In this document: one piece after another, positions 1 through 5,873 of the stretch | How positions within the stretch are numbered: the first letter of the stretch is position 1 | Layout: every line of letters starts with the position of its first letter | NCBI GenBank assembly: GCA_044357775.1 | Contig: JBIKOX010000168.1 | Span: 1 to 6,500, forward strand | Length of the DNA: 6,500 bases | Reading direction: 5' to 3' | Source of the DNA: UBA4416 sp044357775 | GTDB taxonomy: Bacteria; Bacteroidota; Bacteroidia; B-17B0; Aurantibacillaceae | Translations under genes and position numbers: made by a program | The notes under the pieces: model-generated | The model's database searches: none | The model's input: the letters and a program-made list of their open reading frames with translations, nothing else | What the model was told of the DNA's origin: nothing

Positions 1-385
1 ATGAAGTAGATAAATCTTCGAAACGAGGTGCAGCACGATGAATAGAAACACCATCATCTTTTTTTACTGTGTTAATTCCGTCAATAGCATCACCTACAAC
101 ATTAAACAAACGTCCTTTTACTTTATCACCAATTGGCATTTTGATAGCCGAACCCGTCATTTTAACTTCCATACCACGGCATAAACCGTCAGTACTATCC
201 ATTGCTATAGTACGAACCATATCTTCTCCGATATGCTTTTGAACTTCTAAAATTAAGGGAGTTCCGCCTTCGCGAACAATCTCCAAAGCATCTAATATAC
301 TTGGAAGCTTTCCACCGTTTAAATCAAAACTAACGTCCACTACGGGACCAATAACTTGAGCAATTTTACCAACTTGGTTAGACAT
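1..385 (-). CDS. atpD: F1F0 ATP synthase subunit beta, N-terminal part (cut by window edge)
   Basis: This is the catalytic beta subunit of the F1 head of ATP synthase, which makes ATP from ADP and phosphate on the cytoplasmic face of the inner membrane. The 128 visible codons start MSNQVGKIAQVIGPVVDVSF, the typical beta-barrel N-terminus. Family motifs follow: EVQKHIGEDMVRTIAMD (about residues 47-63), the TDGLCRGM segment (65-72) and GRLFNVVGDAIDG (91-103). The Walker A P-loop would lie beyond the window edge. The start at 385 is supported by the family N-terminus, and an ATG just upstream (392) is followed at once by a stop. A strong promoter lies 28 bases upstream, so atpD is probably transcribed separately from the rest of the atp genes, as is common in Bacteroidota where atpD is paired with atpC. 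The gene follows arsC on the same strand with a gap of 98 bases. Confidence 0.97.
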   Translation of the reverse strand, partial: MSNQVGKIAQVIGPVVDVSFDLNGGKLPSILDALEIVREGGTPLILEVQKHIGEDMVRTIAMDSTDGLCRGMEVKMTGSAIKMPIGDKVKGRLFNVVGDAIDGINTVKKDDGVSIHRAAPRFEDLSTS

Positions 386-412
386 GTTACATGTATTTTT
401 TAAATTCGGGTG

Positions 413-443
413 CAAATGTAGGGTTTAAAATTAAAATTACAAA
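413..443 (-). promoter_or_regulatory. Bacteroidota-type promoter of atpD
   Basis: Read on the minus strand, a -33 element TTTG (440-443) is followed by a 19-base spacer and a -7 element TACATTTG (413-420), then C. This fits the Bacteroidota primary sigma consensus TTTG-N19-TAnnTTTG very closely. Transcription would begin near 406, giving a leader of about 20 bases before the atpD start at 385. The leader has no obvious Shine-Dalgarno sequence, which is normal for the phylum. This is the best promoter in the window. Confidence 0.75.
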
Positions 444-465
444 CCAAAAAAAATATTTTTAGGAT

Positions 466-481
466 AAAAAGTCACAGACTT
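466..481 (-). terminator. possible weak terminator after arsC
   Basis: Just after the arsC stop codon, the minus strand reads AAGTC, a 3-base loop, GACTT, then a short T run (from 470 down to 466). The stem is only 5 base pairs and the T run is short, so termination here would be weak. It sits between arsC and the atpD promoter, where a terminator would make sense. Confidence 0.3.
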
Positions 482-483
482 AT

Positions 484-849
484 TCACAATTTATTTATTC
501 GATTAATTAAATCGGAAGCTAAATCAGGTGGCCTGGCTATTATTGCTTTATAACCATCAATAACAATCGGACGCTCAATTAAAATAGGGTTTTCAATTAA
601 TATTTGAATCCATTCTTCATTCGTGAATTTTTTTCCTTTAAATTTTTTAATAAATAAACCTTCTTTTTGCCTAACAATTTCTAAAGCTTTTAAACCCAAT
701 TTAGATAAAATATCTTTAAATTCTTTTTTAGTTGGAATTTTTTTTAAGTATTCTATAATTTCTATATCGCAACCTTCTGCTTGTAATAATTTAAGAGCTT
801 CTCTGCTTTTTCCACAACGGGGATTATGAAGTATTTGTACTTTTTTCAT
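484..849 (-). CDS. arsC: arsenate reductase, glutaredoxin-dependent ArsC family
   Basis: A 121-residue protein of the ArsC/Spx thioredoxin-fold family. Known members of this branch reduce arsenate to arsenite with glutaredoxin and glutathione. The sequence has the N-terminal LHNPRCGKSR motif with catalytic Cys12 (His8 nearby), and arginines at 60, 93 and 106 that match the three arsenate-binding arginines of E. coli plasmid ArsC (60, 94 and 107). The segment NPILIERPIV (87-96) is a family hallmark. It is shorter than the roughly 140-residue plasmid enzyme and closer to the chromosomal YfgD-like form. No arsenite pump or ArsR regulator is visible nearby, so a role in arsenic resistance is inferred only from the family; a general thiol role is possible. 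The start at 849 gives the normal family N-terminus. Its 5' leader lies in repeat copy 1, and its first codons resemble the linkers between the repeats. Confidence 0.9.
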   Translation of the reverse strand: MKKVQILHNPRCGKSREALKLLQAEGCDIEIIEYLKKIPTKKEFKDILSKLGLKALEIVRQKEGLFIKKFKGKKFTNEEWIQILIENPILIERPIVIDGYKAIIARPPDLASDLINRINKL

Positions 850-970
850 GGTTATATTTTTAATGGAACGAAGATGACACAGATTAGGCTGATTTAAAGT
901 GATTTTTTTTAATTGTTAAATCATTTTTAATCATAAACAACCAGCGTTATCAGTATTCTATTTTTTTCAT
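850..970. repeat. repeat copy 1 (arsC-proximal)
   Basis: This copy has its palindromic core at 865-960. It is the most diverged at its ends: GAACGAAG replaces GAACGCAG on the left and CAGTATTC replaces CAGCGTTC on the right. The linker-like sequence to its left contains the real arsC start codon (847-849). The linker on its right (961-986) holds a second ATG-AAA-AAA on the minus strand. Confidence 0.85.
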
Positions 971-1102
971 GGTTATATTTTTTAATGGAACGCAGATAAC
1001 ACAGATTAGGCTGATTTAAAGTGATTTTTCTTTAAATGATAAATTTGATAAATCATTTTTAATCATAAGCAGCCAGCGTTATCAGCGTTCTATTATTTTA
1101 AT
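971..1102. repeat. repeat copy 2 (middle)
   Basis: This copy has its core at 987-1092. It is about 10 bases longer than the others because of extra sequence in the central loop (around 1036-1050, with GATAAATTTGATAAATC). Its left end carries GATAAC where copies 1 and 3 have GATGAC, and its right half reads AAGCAGCC instead of AAACAACC. Confidence 0.85.
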
Positions 1103-1218
1103 GGTTATATTTTTTAATGGAACGCAGATGACACAGATTAAGCTGATTTACTTTGATTTTTTTTTATTGATAAATCATTTTTAATCATAAACAACCAGCG
1201 TTATCAGCGTTCTATTTT
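1103..1218. repeat. repeat copy 3 (prfB-proximal)
   Basis: This copy has its core at 1119-1214. Its right end runs into the prfB stop codon (1219-1221), so the T-rich end of the repeat adjoins the end of that gene. On the left arm it reads ATTAAGC and TTTACTTTG, where the other copies have ATTAGGC and TTTAAAGTG. Confidence 0.85.
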
Positions 1219-2311
1219 TTACTTCCGCTTACCCTGACTCATTAAAAAGGTTTTCAATAATTCATCAATATTGCCATTTAAAACACCTTCCGCATCTGTA
1301 ATTTTCAATTCGGTGCGATGGTCATTTACCATTTTATATGGATGCAATACATAACTACGAATTTGCGAGCCCCATTCTATCTTCATTTTACCATCCTCAA
1401 CTGCATCCCGAGCTTCATTTTTTTTGCGCATTTCAATTTCATACAATTGAGAACGCAACATTTGCATGGCGATAGTTCTATTACCTAATTGAGAGCGGTC
1501 TACCTGACAAACCACCACAATACCGGAGGGTTTGTGTGTAATTTGAACTTTAGACTCTACTTTATTTACATTTTGACCTCCGGCTCCACCACTTCTTGAT
1601 GTATGAATTTCTATATCATTTGGATGAATATTAATTTCAATGGTATCATCAACCACGGGATAAACATATACTGATGCAAAAGAGGTATGACGCTTAGCAT
1701 TGCTATCAAAAGGACTAATACGCACCAAACGATGTACACCATTTTCACCTTTTAAATTTCCGTAAGCGTAATCTCCGTCAATTTGAATTGATACAGATTT
1801 AACACCTGCCACATCTCCATCCGTTCTATCCAGTTCTTTTAACTTAAAGCCTTTTTTTTCGGCCCACATCATATACATGCGCTCTAGCATGCTTGCCCAA
1901 TCGCAGCTTTCGGTACCTCCTGCGCCAGCGTTAATTTGCAAAACGCAACTTAACATATCGTCTGGTGAATTGAGCATGTTTTTAAACTCAATATCATCTA
2001 CAATTTTTAAAGCAGCCTGATATAACTCTTCGGCATCTGCCTCAGTTGCATCTCCACTTTTAAAAAACTCATACATGGTATCTAAATCATCCAAAGCACC
2101 TGTTAACGCATCATAAGCAGAAACCCACAACTTGCGAGATTTCACTTCCTTTAATACTGCTTCAGCTTTTTTGGAATCTGTCCAGAAATTAGGATCTAAG
2201 GTTTTTTCTTCGAGTTCCATTAACTCGTGACTTTTCTTATCGTAGTCAAAGAAAAACCTTCAGAGCGGCATGTCGTTCGTGAAGGTCGTTTAGTTGGTCT
2301 GTTGTAAACAT
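1219..2311 (-). CDS. prfB: peptide chain release factor 2, with programmed +1 frameshift
   Basis: RF2 recognises UGA and UAA stop codons on the ribosome and triggers release of the finished protein. The gene is in two frames. The first starts at 2311 (MFTTDQLNDLHERHAALKVF, then Leu21) and hits an in-frame TGA at 2246-2248. A +1 shift at CTT-TGA-C joins it to DYDKKSHELMELEEKTLDPNFW and onward. The full product is 363 residues, close to the E. coli length of about 365. Key motifs, numbered on the full product, are the stop-codon-reading tripeptide SPF (199-201) and the catalytic GGQ (244-246) within SGGAGGQNVNKVES. The conserved GAGGTESCDWASMLERMY segment and a WGSQIRSYVLHPY segment near the C-terminus are also present. 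A reading that starts only at Met 2220 would lose the conserved first 30 residues. The stop codon adjoins repeat copy 3, and arsC lies downstream on the same strand. Confidence 0.96.
2245..2260 (-). promoter_or_regulatory. prfB +1 frameshift (autoregulation) site
   Basis: On the minus strand the site reads AAGG (2257-2260), five T's, then CTTTGAC (2245-2251). CTT is codon 21 and TGA is codon 22 of the first frame. The heptamer is identical to the classical RF2 shift site. When RF2 is scarce, the ribosome pauses at UGA and slips by one base, so RF2 controls its own level. In E. coli an internal Shine-Dalgarno AGGGGG lies 3 bases before CTT. Here only a shorter AAGG lies 5 bases before it, so its stimulating role is uncertain. 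Confidence 0.92.
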
Positions 2312-2469
2312 GGCATAAACCTACTACTAATTATTTAAATAAAAATAAAAAATATTCAAAAAAAATAATTAAAACTAGTGAAACTGCGAGATAAATGCCA
2401 ATCTATAGATAACAAAATATGAAATACTAGAAAATAAAAAATAAATTTAGGGGTTACATAAACCTGACT

Positions 2470-2485
2470 TAAGTATTAATACTTA
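2470..2485. promoter_or_regulatory. 16-base perfect palindrome, possible operator
   Basis: TAAGTATTAATACTTA equals its own reverse complement. It lies immediately upstream of the -7 element of the lipoprotein gene at 2513 and overlaps it by two bases (2484-2485), so a dimeric regulator bound here could block RNA polymerase. In such AT-rich intergenic DNA a chance palindrome is possible, and no regulator gene is nearby. Confidence 0.35.
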
Positions 2486-2491
2486 GATTTG
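2484..2491 (+). promoter_or_regulatory. -7 promoter element of the coiled-coil lipoprotein gene
   Basis: TAGATTTG matches the Bacteroidota TAnnTTTG element. It lies 21 bases before the start codon at 2513, giving a short A-rich leader. No good TTG is seen at the expected -33 distance (about 2460-2467), so the promoter may be weak or helped by an activator. Confidence 0.5.
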
Positions 2492-2512
2492 TAAACAAAA
2501 AATATACATATA

Positions 2513-3373
2513 ATGAAAACAGTAAAATTATTTTTAGTAATTGCAGTTATTTCTGCATCTAGTTTATTTACCATTTCTTGTGGTGATTCAGAAAAATTAG
2601 AAAATCCATTAGCTGATAGTTTATCAGGTGTTAACGGAGAATTATCTGGTAAGCTTTCTGAAAAAGAAATTGCATTACAAGAATTTGTAAATTCCTTTAA
2701 TGAAATACAAGAAAACTTAAACGCAATTAAAGAAAAAGAAAAAATTGTAACCGCAAGTTCGCAAAGTGGTGATGTTAAAAGCAAAGAAGAAACAATAAAA
2801 GAAGATATTCAAGCTATTTATGATTTAATTGCTAAGAACAAAAATAGAATTGGTTCGTTGAGTAAAAAATTAAAAAATGCCAATTCCAAAATTAGCGGTT
2901 TAGATCAAATGATTGCTACTTTGCAAGCGCAAATTGACGTTAAAGACGGCGAGATTTCTGAACTAAAAGCTCAATTAGAATCTAAAAATATTGAATTGAG
3001 TAATATAGTGATGAATTTAGAAAATGTTCAAGCTGAAAGCTCAGCAAAAACTGAAAAAATGAACACTGTATTTTATGCTTTTGGAACCTCTAAAGAATTG
3101 AAAGAGAAAAATGTAATTACAAAAGAAGGTGGTTTTATTGGAATGGGGAAAGCAACTAAATTGAAAGATGATTTTAATAAAGAATATTTCACTAAAGTTG
3201 ATGCTTCCCAAGTTACGAGTATCAATATTGGAGCTAAAAAAGCAAAAATAATCACTACACATCCCACAAGTTCTTATAAACTAATTGGAGAAAAAACAAT
3301 CGAAAAAATTGAAATATTAAATACTGAAGACTTTTGGTCAACTTCAAAATATTTAGTAATTATTACTGAATAA
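2513..3373 (+). CDS. coiled-coil lipoprotein, possible Cbp1-like adhesin family
   Basis: A 286-residue exported lipoprotein. The N-terminus MKTVKLFLVIAVISASSLF is a signal peptide ending in the lipobox TISC, with lipidation expected at Cys23. Residues of about 50-180 are rich in Lys, Glu, Gln, Leu and Ile in heptad-like patterns (for example SKISGLDQMIATLQAQID and GEISELKAQLESKNIELS) and should form a long coiled coil. A separate C-terminal domain (about 183-286) includes NTVFYAFGTSKELKEKNVI, KEGGFIGMGK and the end segment FWSTSKYLVIITE. This layout resembles widespread Bacteroidota lipoproteins that I recall being annotated as Cbp1-family collagen-binding adhesins; that link comes from memory and is not proven. 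The protein is likely anchored in the outer membrane. The gene stands alone, divergent from prfB, and ends in a strong terminator. Confidence 0.88.
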   Translation: MKTVKLFLVIAVISASSLFTISCGDSEKLENPLADSLSGVNGELSGKLSEKEIALQEFVNSFNEIQENLNAIKEKEKIVTASSQSGDVKSKEETIKEDIQAIYDLIAKNKNRIGSLSKKLKNANSKISGLDQMIATLQAQIDVKDGEISELKAQLESKNIELSNIVMNLENVQAESSAKTEKMNTVFYAFGTSKELKEKNVITKEGGFIGMGKATKLKDDFNKEYFTKVDASQVTSINIGAKKAKIITTHPTSSYKLIGEKTIEKIEILNTEDFWSTSKYLVIITE

Positions 3374-3393
3374 CTAGAAGCTCAAATTAAATT

Positions 3394-3433
3394 AAAAAAA
3401 GAACTTAGTTAAAAAACTAAGTTCTTTTTTTTT
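3394..3433. terminator. bidirectional intrinsic terminator between convergent genes
   Basis: A perfect 17-base-pair stem (3394-3410 with 3415-3431) encloses the loop AAAA. The core is GAACTTAGTT / AACTAAGTTC, flanked by seven A's on one side and nine T's on the other. Because it has an A run before and a T run after, it can end transcripts from both directions: the lipoprotein gene (stop at 3373) on the plus strand and the transporter gene (stop at 3450) on the minus strand. Confidence 0.9.
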
Positions 3434-3449
3434 GTCAATAATTATAATA

Positions 3450-4760
3450 CTATATTTTTTTTGTTAATGGAATTAAGGCTAATAATCCCAAAATAAAGAA
3501 AATTATTAAGGATAAAATAGATGGACGCATACCACCCATTATTTGACTGATCATACCAAATGAAACCGTGCCAATAATCATCCCTAACTTCTCTACCACA
3601 TCATAAAAACTAAAAAAACTGGTATGATCGTCGGTGGTTGGAAGGAACTTACTATATGTACTTCTGGATAAGGACTGCACTCCACCCATTACTAAACCAA
3701 CTAAAAAAGCAACTATATAAAATTCAAAAGGAGTGCGCACCACAACATACGTATAAACACAAATAAAAATCCAAATACAAATTGAAACCATTAACGATTT
3801 GATATTTCCAATTTTTGTAGATAACCAAGAAAATAAAAAAGAACCAGCGATGCCAACAAACTGAATAATTAAAATACTGATAATTAAGGAACTAGTTTTT
3901 GTTTTTTCTGCAGCTTCACCTACTCCCCAATCTATTTCATTACGGGCAAATAATACGGCAACAACCATAATAGTTTGCACGCCCATATTGTAAAAAAAAT
4001 ATCCAGTCAAAAATTGTTTTAATTGAGGAAATGCTTTTATTTGTTTCCAAACACTACTTAATTCTTTAAAACCTTTTAATAATAATCCTTGTTTGTCCAA
4101 ACCATGCGCTGTATGAGATTGATTGGGTAAGTTTTTAAAGGTGTATTGAGCAAATCCCATCCACCAAATACCAACTAATAAAAAACTATATTTTGCTGGT
4201 ACTTTTAAAACCATAATACTTATTAAGCAAACAATTAATAGCAAGGAACTGCCAAAATAACCCAATGCAAAACCTCTTGCACTTACTTTATCCTGATTAC
4301 CAACTGAAGCAATTTCTGGTAAATATGAATTGTAATAAACTAAGCTTCCCCAAAAACCAATAGTTGCAGTAATAAATGGTAAAAAACTAAGTTCTAAATT
4401 AGTCCTATTAAAAAAGTATAAACCCATACATGAAATTGAACCTAAATAACAAAAAAATTGTAAAAAGCGTTTTTTGTTACCCAGATAATCTGCAACACCA
4501 CTCATTATCGGTGTAATTATAACAACAATAAATAAGGCAAATGCATAAATAAAAGAATATATATTTTGATTTTCGAACTCAAAGCCAAAAAAAGAAACAG
4601 TGTGACCTAAAAAATTTTTAGCAACGTCATGAGTTGTTATATAATCATAGTAATTAGGAAATATAGCTGATGTAATTACTAATGGAAAAACCGAATTGGC
4701 CCAATCGTAGAAGGTCCAAGCCTTGATTGTTTTTGGATTATCCTGCTCTATAAGATTCAT
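3450..4760 (-). CDS. MFS transporter, UMF1 / Atg22-like family
   Basis: A 436-residue inner-membrane protein with about 12 hydrophobic segments, typical of the major facilitator superfamily. The Atg22-like (UMF1) branch is marked by FYDWANSVF (17-25) before the first membrane helix, by the loop SGVADYLGNKKRFL (87-100, the MFS motif A region), by YNSYLPEIA (143-151) and by GGVQSLSRSTYSKFLP (359-374). Yeast Atg22 exports amino acids from the vacuole, but the substrate of the bacterial members is mostly unknown, and nothing nearby suggests one. The length is normal and the protein looks intact. The start at 4760 places the DWAN motif at its usual distance from the N-terminus. No convincing TAnnTTTG promoter is seen on the minus strand in the 267-base gap upstream. 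The gene converges on the lipoprotein gene and shares its terminator. Confidence 0.92.
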   Translation of the reverse strand: MNLIEQDNPKTIKAWTFYDWANSVFPLVITSAIFPNYYDYITTHDVAKNFLGHTVSFFGFEFENQNIYSFIYAFALFIVVIITPIMSGVADYLGNKKRFLQFFCYLGSISCMGLYFFNRTNLELSFLPFITATIGFWGSLVYYNSYLPEIASVGNQDKVSARGFALGYFGSSLLLIVCLISIMVLKVPAKYSFLLVGIWWMGFAQYTFKNLPNQSHTAHGLDKQGLLLKGFKELSSVWKQIKAFPQLKQFLTGYFFYNMGVQTIMVVAVLFARNEIDWGVGEAAEKTKTSSLIISILIIQFVGIAGSFLFSWLSTKIGNIKSLMVSICIWIFICVYTYVVVRTPFEFYIVAFLVGLVMGGVQSLSRSTYSKFLPTTDDHTSFFSFYDVVEKLGMIIGTVSFGMISQIMGGMRPSILSLIIFFILGLLALIPLTKKI

Positions 4761-4938
4761 AAAATAAATTAAAATAGTAAATTGAAACTGAAAATAAAGT
4801 TAAGATTTAATTTTGATAAACAGCCAACAGATCATCAACAAAACAAATTCCAATAAGGTAATTTTAAGTACTTTATATTTCAAAACATAATAACAAAATG
4901 GTACATTATCATTATAAAATATTCATAAACAATATTTA

Positions 4939-4946
4939 TAATTTTG
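4939..4946 (+). promoter_or_regulatory. candidate upstream -7 promoter element
   Basis: TAATTTTG followed by C fits TAnnTTTG. It lies 82 bases before the lipoprotein start at 5028 and would give that operon a longer leader as a second promoter. No TTG stands at the expected -33 distance. The first ATG after it (4957) is followed by a stop after one codon. The rest of the gap 4761-5027 is AT-rich, and I see no gene or RNA in it. Confidence 0.35.
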
Positions 4947-5005
4947 CAGTGCTACTATGAATTAATAAGTAATAACTTTTTTCAATGTTGATACAATAAC
5001 TAATC

Positions 5006-5013
5006 TATATTTG
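5006..5013 (+). promoter_or_regulatory. -7 promoter element of the lipoprotein / sugar transferase operon
   Basis: TATATTTG followed by C is an exact TAnnTTTG match, 14 bases before the start codon at 5028. A TTG at 4988-4990 could serve as the -33 element, but the 15-base spacer is shorter than the usual 19 or so. Transcription would start about 7 bases after the element, leaving a leader of only about 8 bases. Confidence 0.55.
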
Positions 5014-5027
5014 CGTTTTTAAAAAAT

Positions 5028-5873
5028 ATGCGTGGATATTTACTTCTTTTTCTGTGTAGCTTAATTTTCCTATTATCTTGTAAAAAAGATGCATTAAATG
5101 CCCCTGCTGCTTCATTTCTTCTTGTAAGTACGGTTTCAGTAAATACAACATCTGCAGTTCAAGGTTCTAATAGTCATAAAATTACGGACATGTGGTATTA
5201 TGTAAATGGTGAATTTAAAGGAGTATTTCCAGTTGGGAGTGTTATGCCAATAGTTGCAACCGATAATGCAGAAATAACCTTGTTTGCAGGGATAAAAAAT
5301 AATGGTATTTCGGCAACAAGAACGCCCTACCAATTTTATAAAGCAGTAAGTTATATTCAGGCTCTTTTACCAGGAAAAACATATACAATTTCTCCTGAAT
5401 TTGAATATACATCCAATGCCATTTTTTATTACCAACAACCTCAAAATTTTGATTCGTCGGTAAGTCAATTTGAACCACAAGGCGATTCTGCATATTTTAG
5501 AACAGTAGATCCTAATAAAACCTTTGGAGGAACTGGTGGCTCAATTTTCATGTCGATGAGTGATACTAAACCAACTTCAAAAATGGTACAAAGTATTAAT
5601 TATTTTTTACCTGCAGGAGGTACAACTATTTACTTAGAATTAAATTATAAATGTAATCAGACATTTGTTGTAGGTGTTATAGGAGATGATTTTGATGAAA
5701 GAGGCGCTATTACGGTTAACTCTTCTGCCGAGTGGAATAAAATTTATATTCAATTAACTGGTATTGTTAGTGCACAGCCTTTGCACTTAGGTTACAAAGT
5801 TTTTATTAAAGCAACTAAAGAAGTTAATATTCCTGAAATTTATATTGATAATATTAAATTAATTAGCTATTAA
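5028..5873 (+). CDS. lipoprotein of unknown function, possibly linked to polysaccharide export
   Basis: A 281-residue exported lipoprotein that I cannot assign to a named function. The short signal peptide MRGYLLLFLCSLIFLLSC ends in the lipobox LLSC with lipidation at Cys18, followed by KKD, which supports the start at 5028. The mature part looks like two beta-rich domains. The first (about 50-130) contains ITDMWYYVNGEFKGVFPVG and AGIKNNGISATR, a pattern that I recall in other Bacteroidota lipoproteins. The second (about 150-281) contains IYLELNYKCNQTFVVGVI and ends IYIDNIKLISY, like the closing strands of a jelly-roll, carbohydrate-binding-like fold; this is inference. Its stop codon directly abuts the start of a membrane sugar transferase gene, so the two are almost surely co-transcribed. 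This suggests a role in making or anchoring surface polysaccharide. Confidence 0.88.
   Translation: MRGYLLLFLCSLIFLLSCKKDALNAPAASFLLVSTVSVNTTSAVQGSNSHKITDMWYYVNGEFKGVFPVGSVMPIVATDNAEITLFAGIKNNGISATRTPYQFYKAVSYIQALLPGKTYTISPEFEYTSNAIFYYQQPQNFDSSVSQFEPQGDSAYFRTVDPNKTFGGTGGSIFMSMSDTKPTSKMVQSINYFLPAGGTTIYLELNYKCNQTFVVGVIGDDFDERGAITVNSSAEWNKIYIQLTGIVSAQPLHLGYKVFIKATKEVNIPEIYIDNIKLISY

Larger units (their letters stand above)
850..1218. repeat. array of three tandem palindromic repeats between prfB and arsC
   Basis: This gap of 369 bases holds no gene and is filled by three copies of one unit, with periods of 121 and 132 bases. Each unit has an A/T-rich linker containing GGTTATATTTTT and a palindromic core of 96 to 106 bases (cores 865-960, 987-1092, 1119-1214). 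Each core starts GGAACGCAGATGACACAGAT (copy 3 form) and ends CAGCGTTATCAGCGTTCTA (copy 3 form). The reverse complement of the right end matches the left end with scattered mismatches, so each core could fold into a long imperfect hairpin with an A/T-rich loop. The array begins next to the arsC start codon and ends at the prfB stop codon. No transposase is present. It may be a REP- or MITE-like family, but its genome-wide copy number cannot be seen here. Confidence 0.9.

Noticed and set aside
623..829. Plus-strand open frame opposite arsC
   Set aside because: It is the shadow of a well-supported arsC gene and has no family features.
484..849. Spx-type transcription regulator instead of ArsC
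   Set aside because: The protein shares the fold, but the Cys12 motif HNPRCGKSR and all three arsenate-binding arginines match ArsC, and Spx is a Firmicutes protein.
850..1218. CRISPR array
   Set aside because: There are only three units, they are about 120 bases long and palindromic, and the linkers between them are nearly identical, so there are no unique spacers. No cas gene is present.
2218..2220. ATG at 2220 as the true start of prfB
   Set aside because: The conserved RF2 N-terminus (residues 1-30) is coded upstream in the other frame through an exact CTTTGAC shift site, and the joined length fits the family.
2246..2248. In-frame TGA as a sign that prfB is a pseudogene
   Set aside because: It is the programmed autoregulatory stop of RF2, and all key motifs downstream are intact.
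2312..2340. TAGGTTTA as a promoter of prfB on the minus strand
   Set aside because: It misses the last base of TAnnTTTG and would put transcription at or after the start codon. No better element was found in the gap.
2476..2784. Minus-strand open frame over the lipoprotein start
   Set aside because: It overlaps the signal peptide and coiled-coil coding region, which is clearly real on the plus strand, and shows no recognisable protein features.
3041..3267. Two minus-strand open frames inside the coiled-coil lipoprotein gene
   Set aside because: They lie fully inside the conserved C-terminal domain coding region and look like antisense shadows, rich in Phe because of the A-rich sense strand.
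5136..5493. Two minus-strand open frames inside the second lipoprotein gene
   Set aside because: They are antisense to a lipoprotein gene with a clear signal peptide, lipobox and promoter, and show no family motifs.
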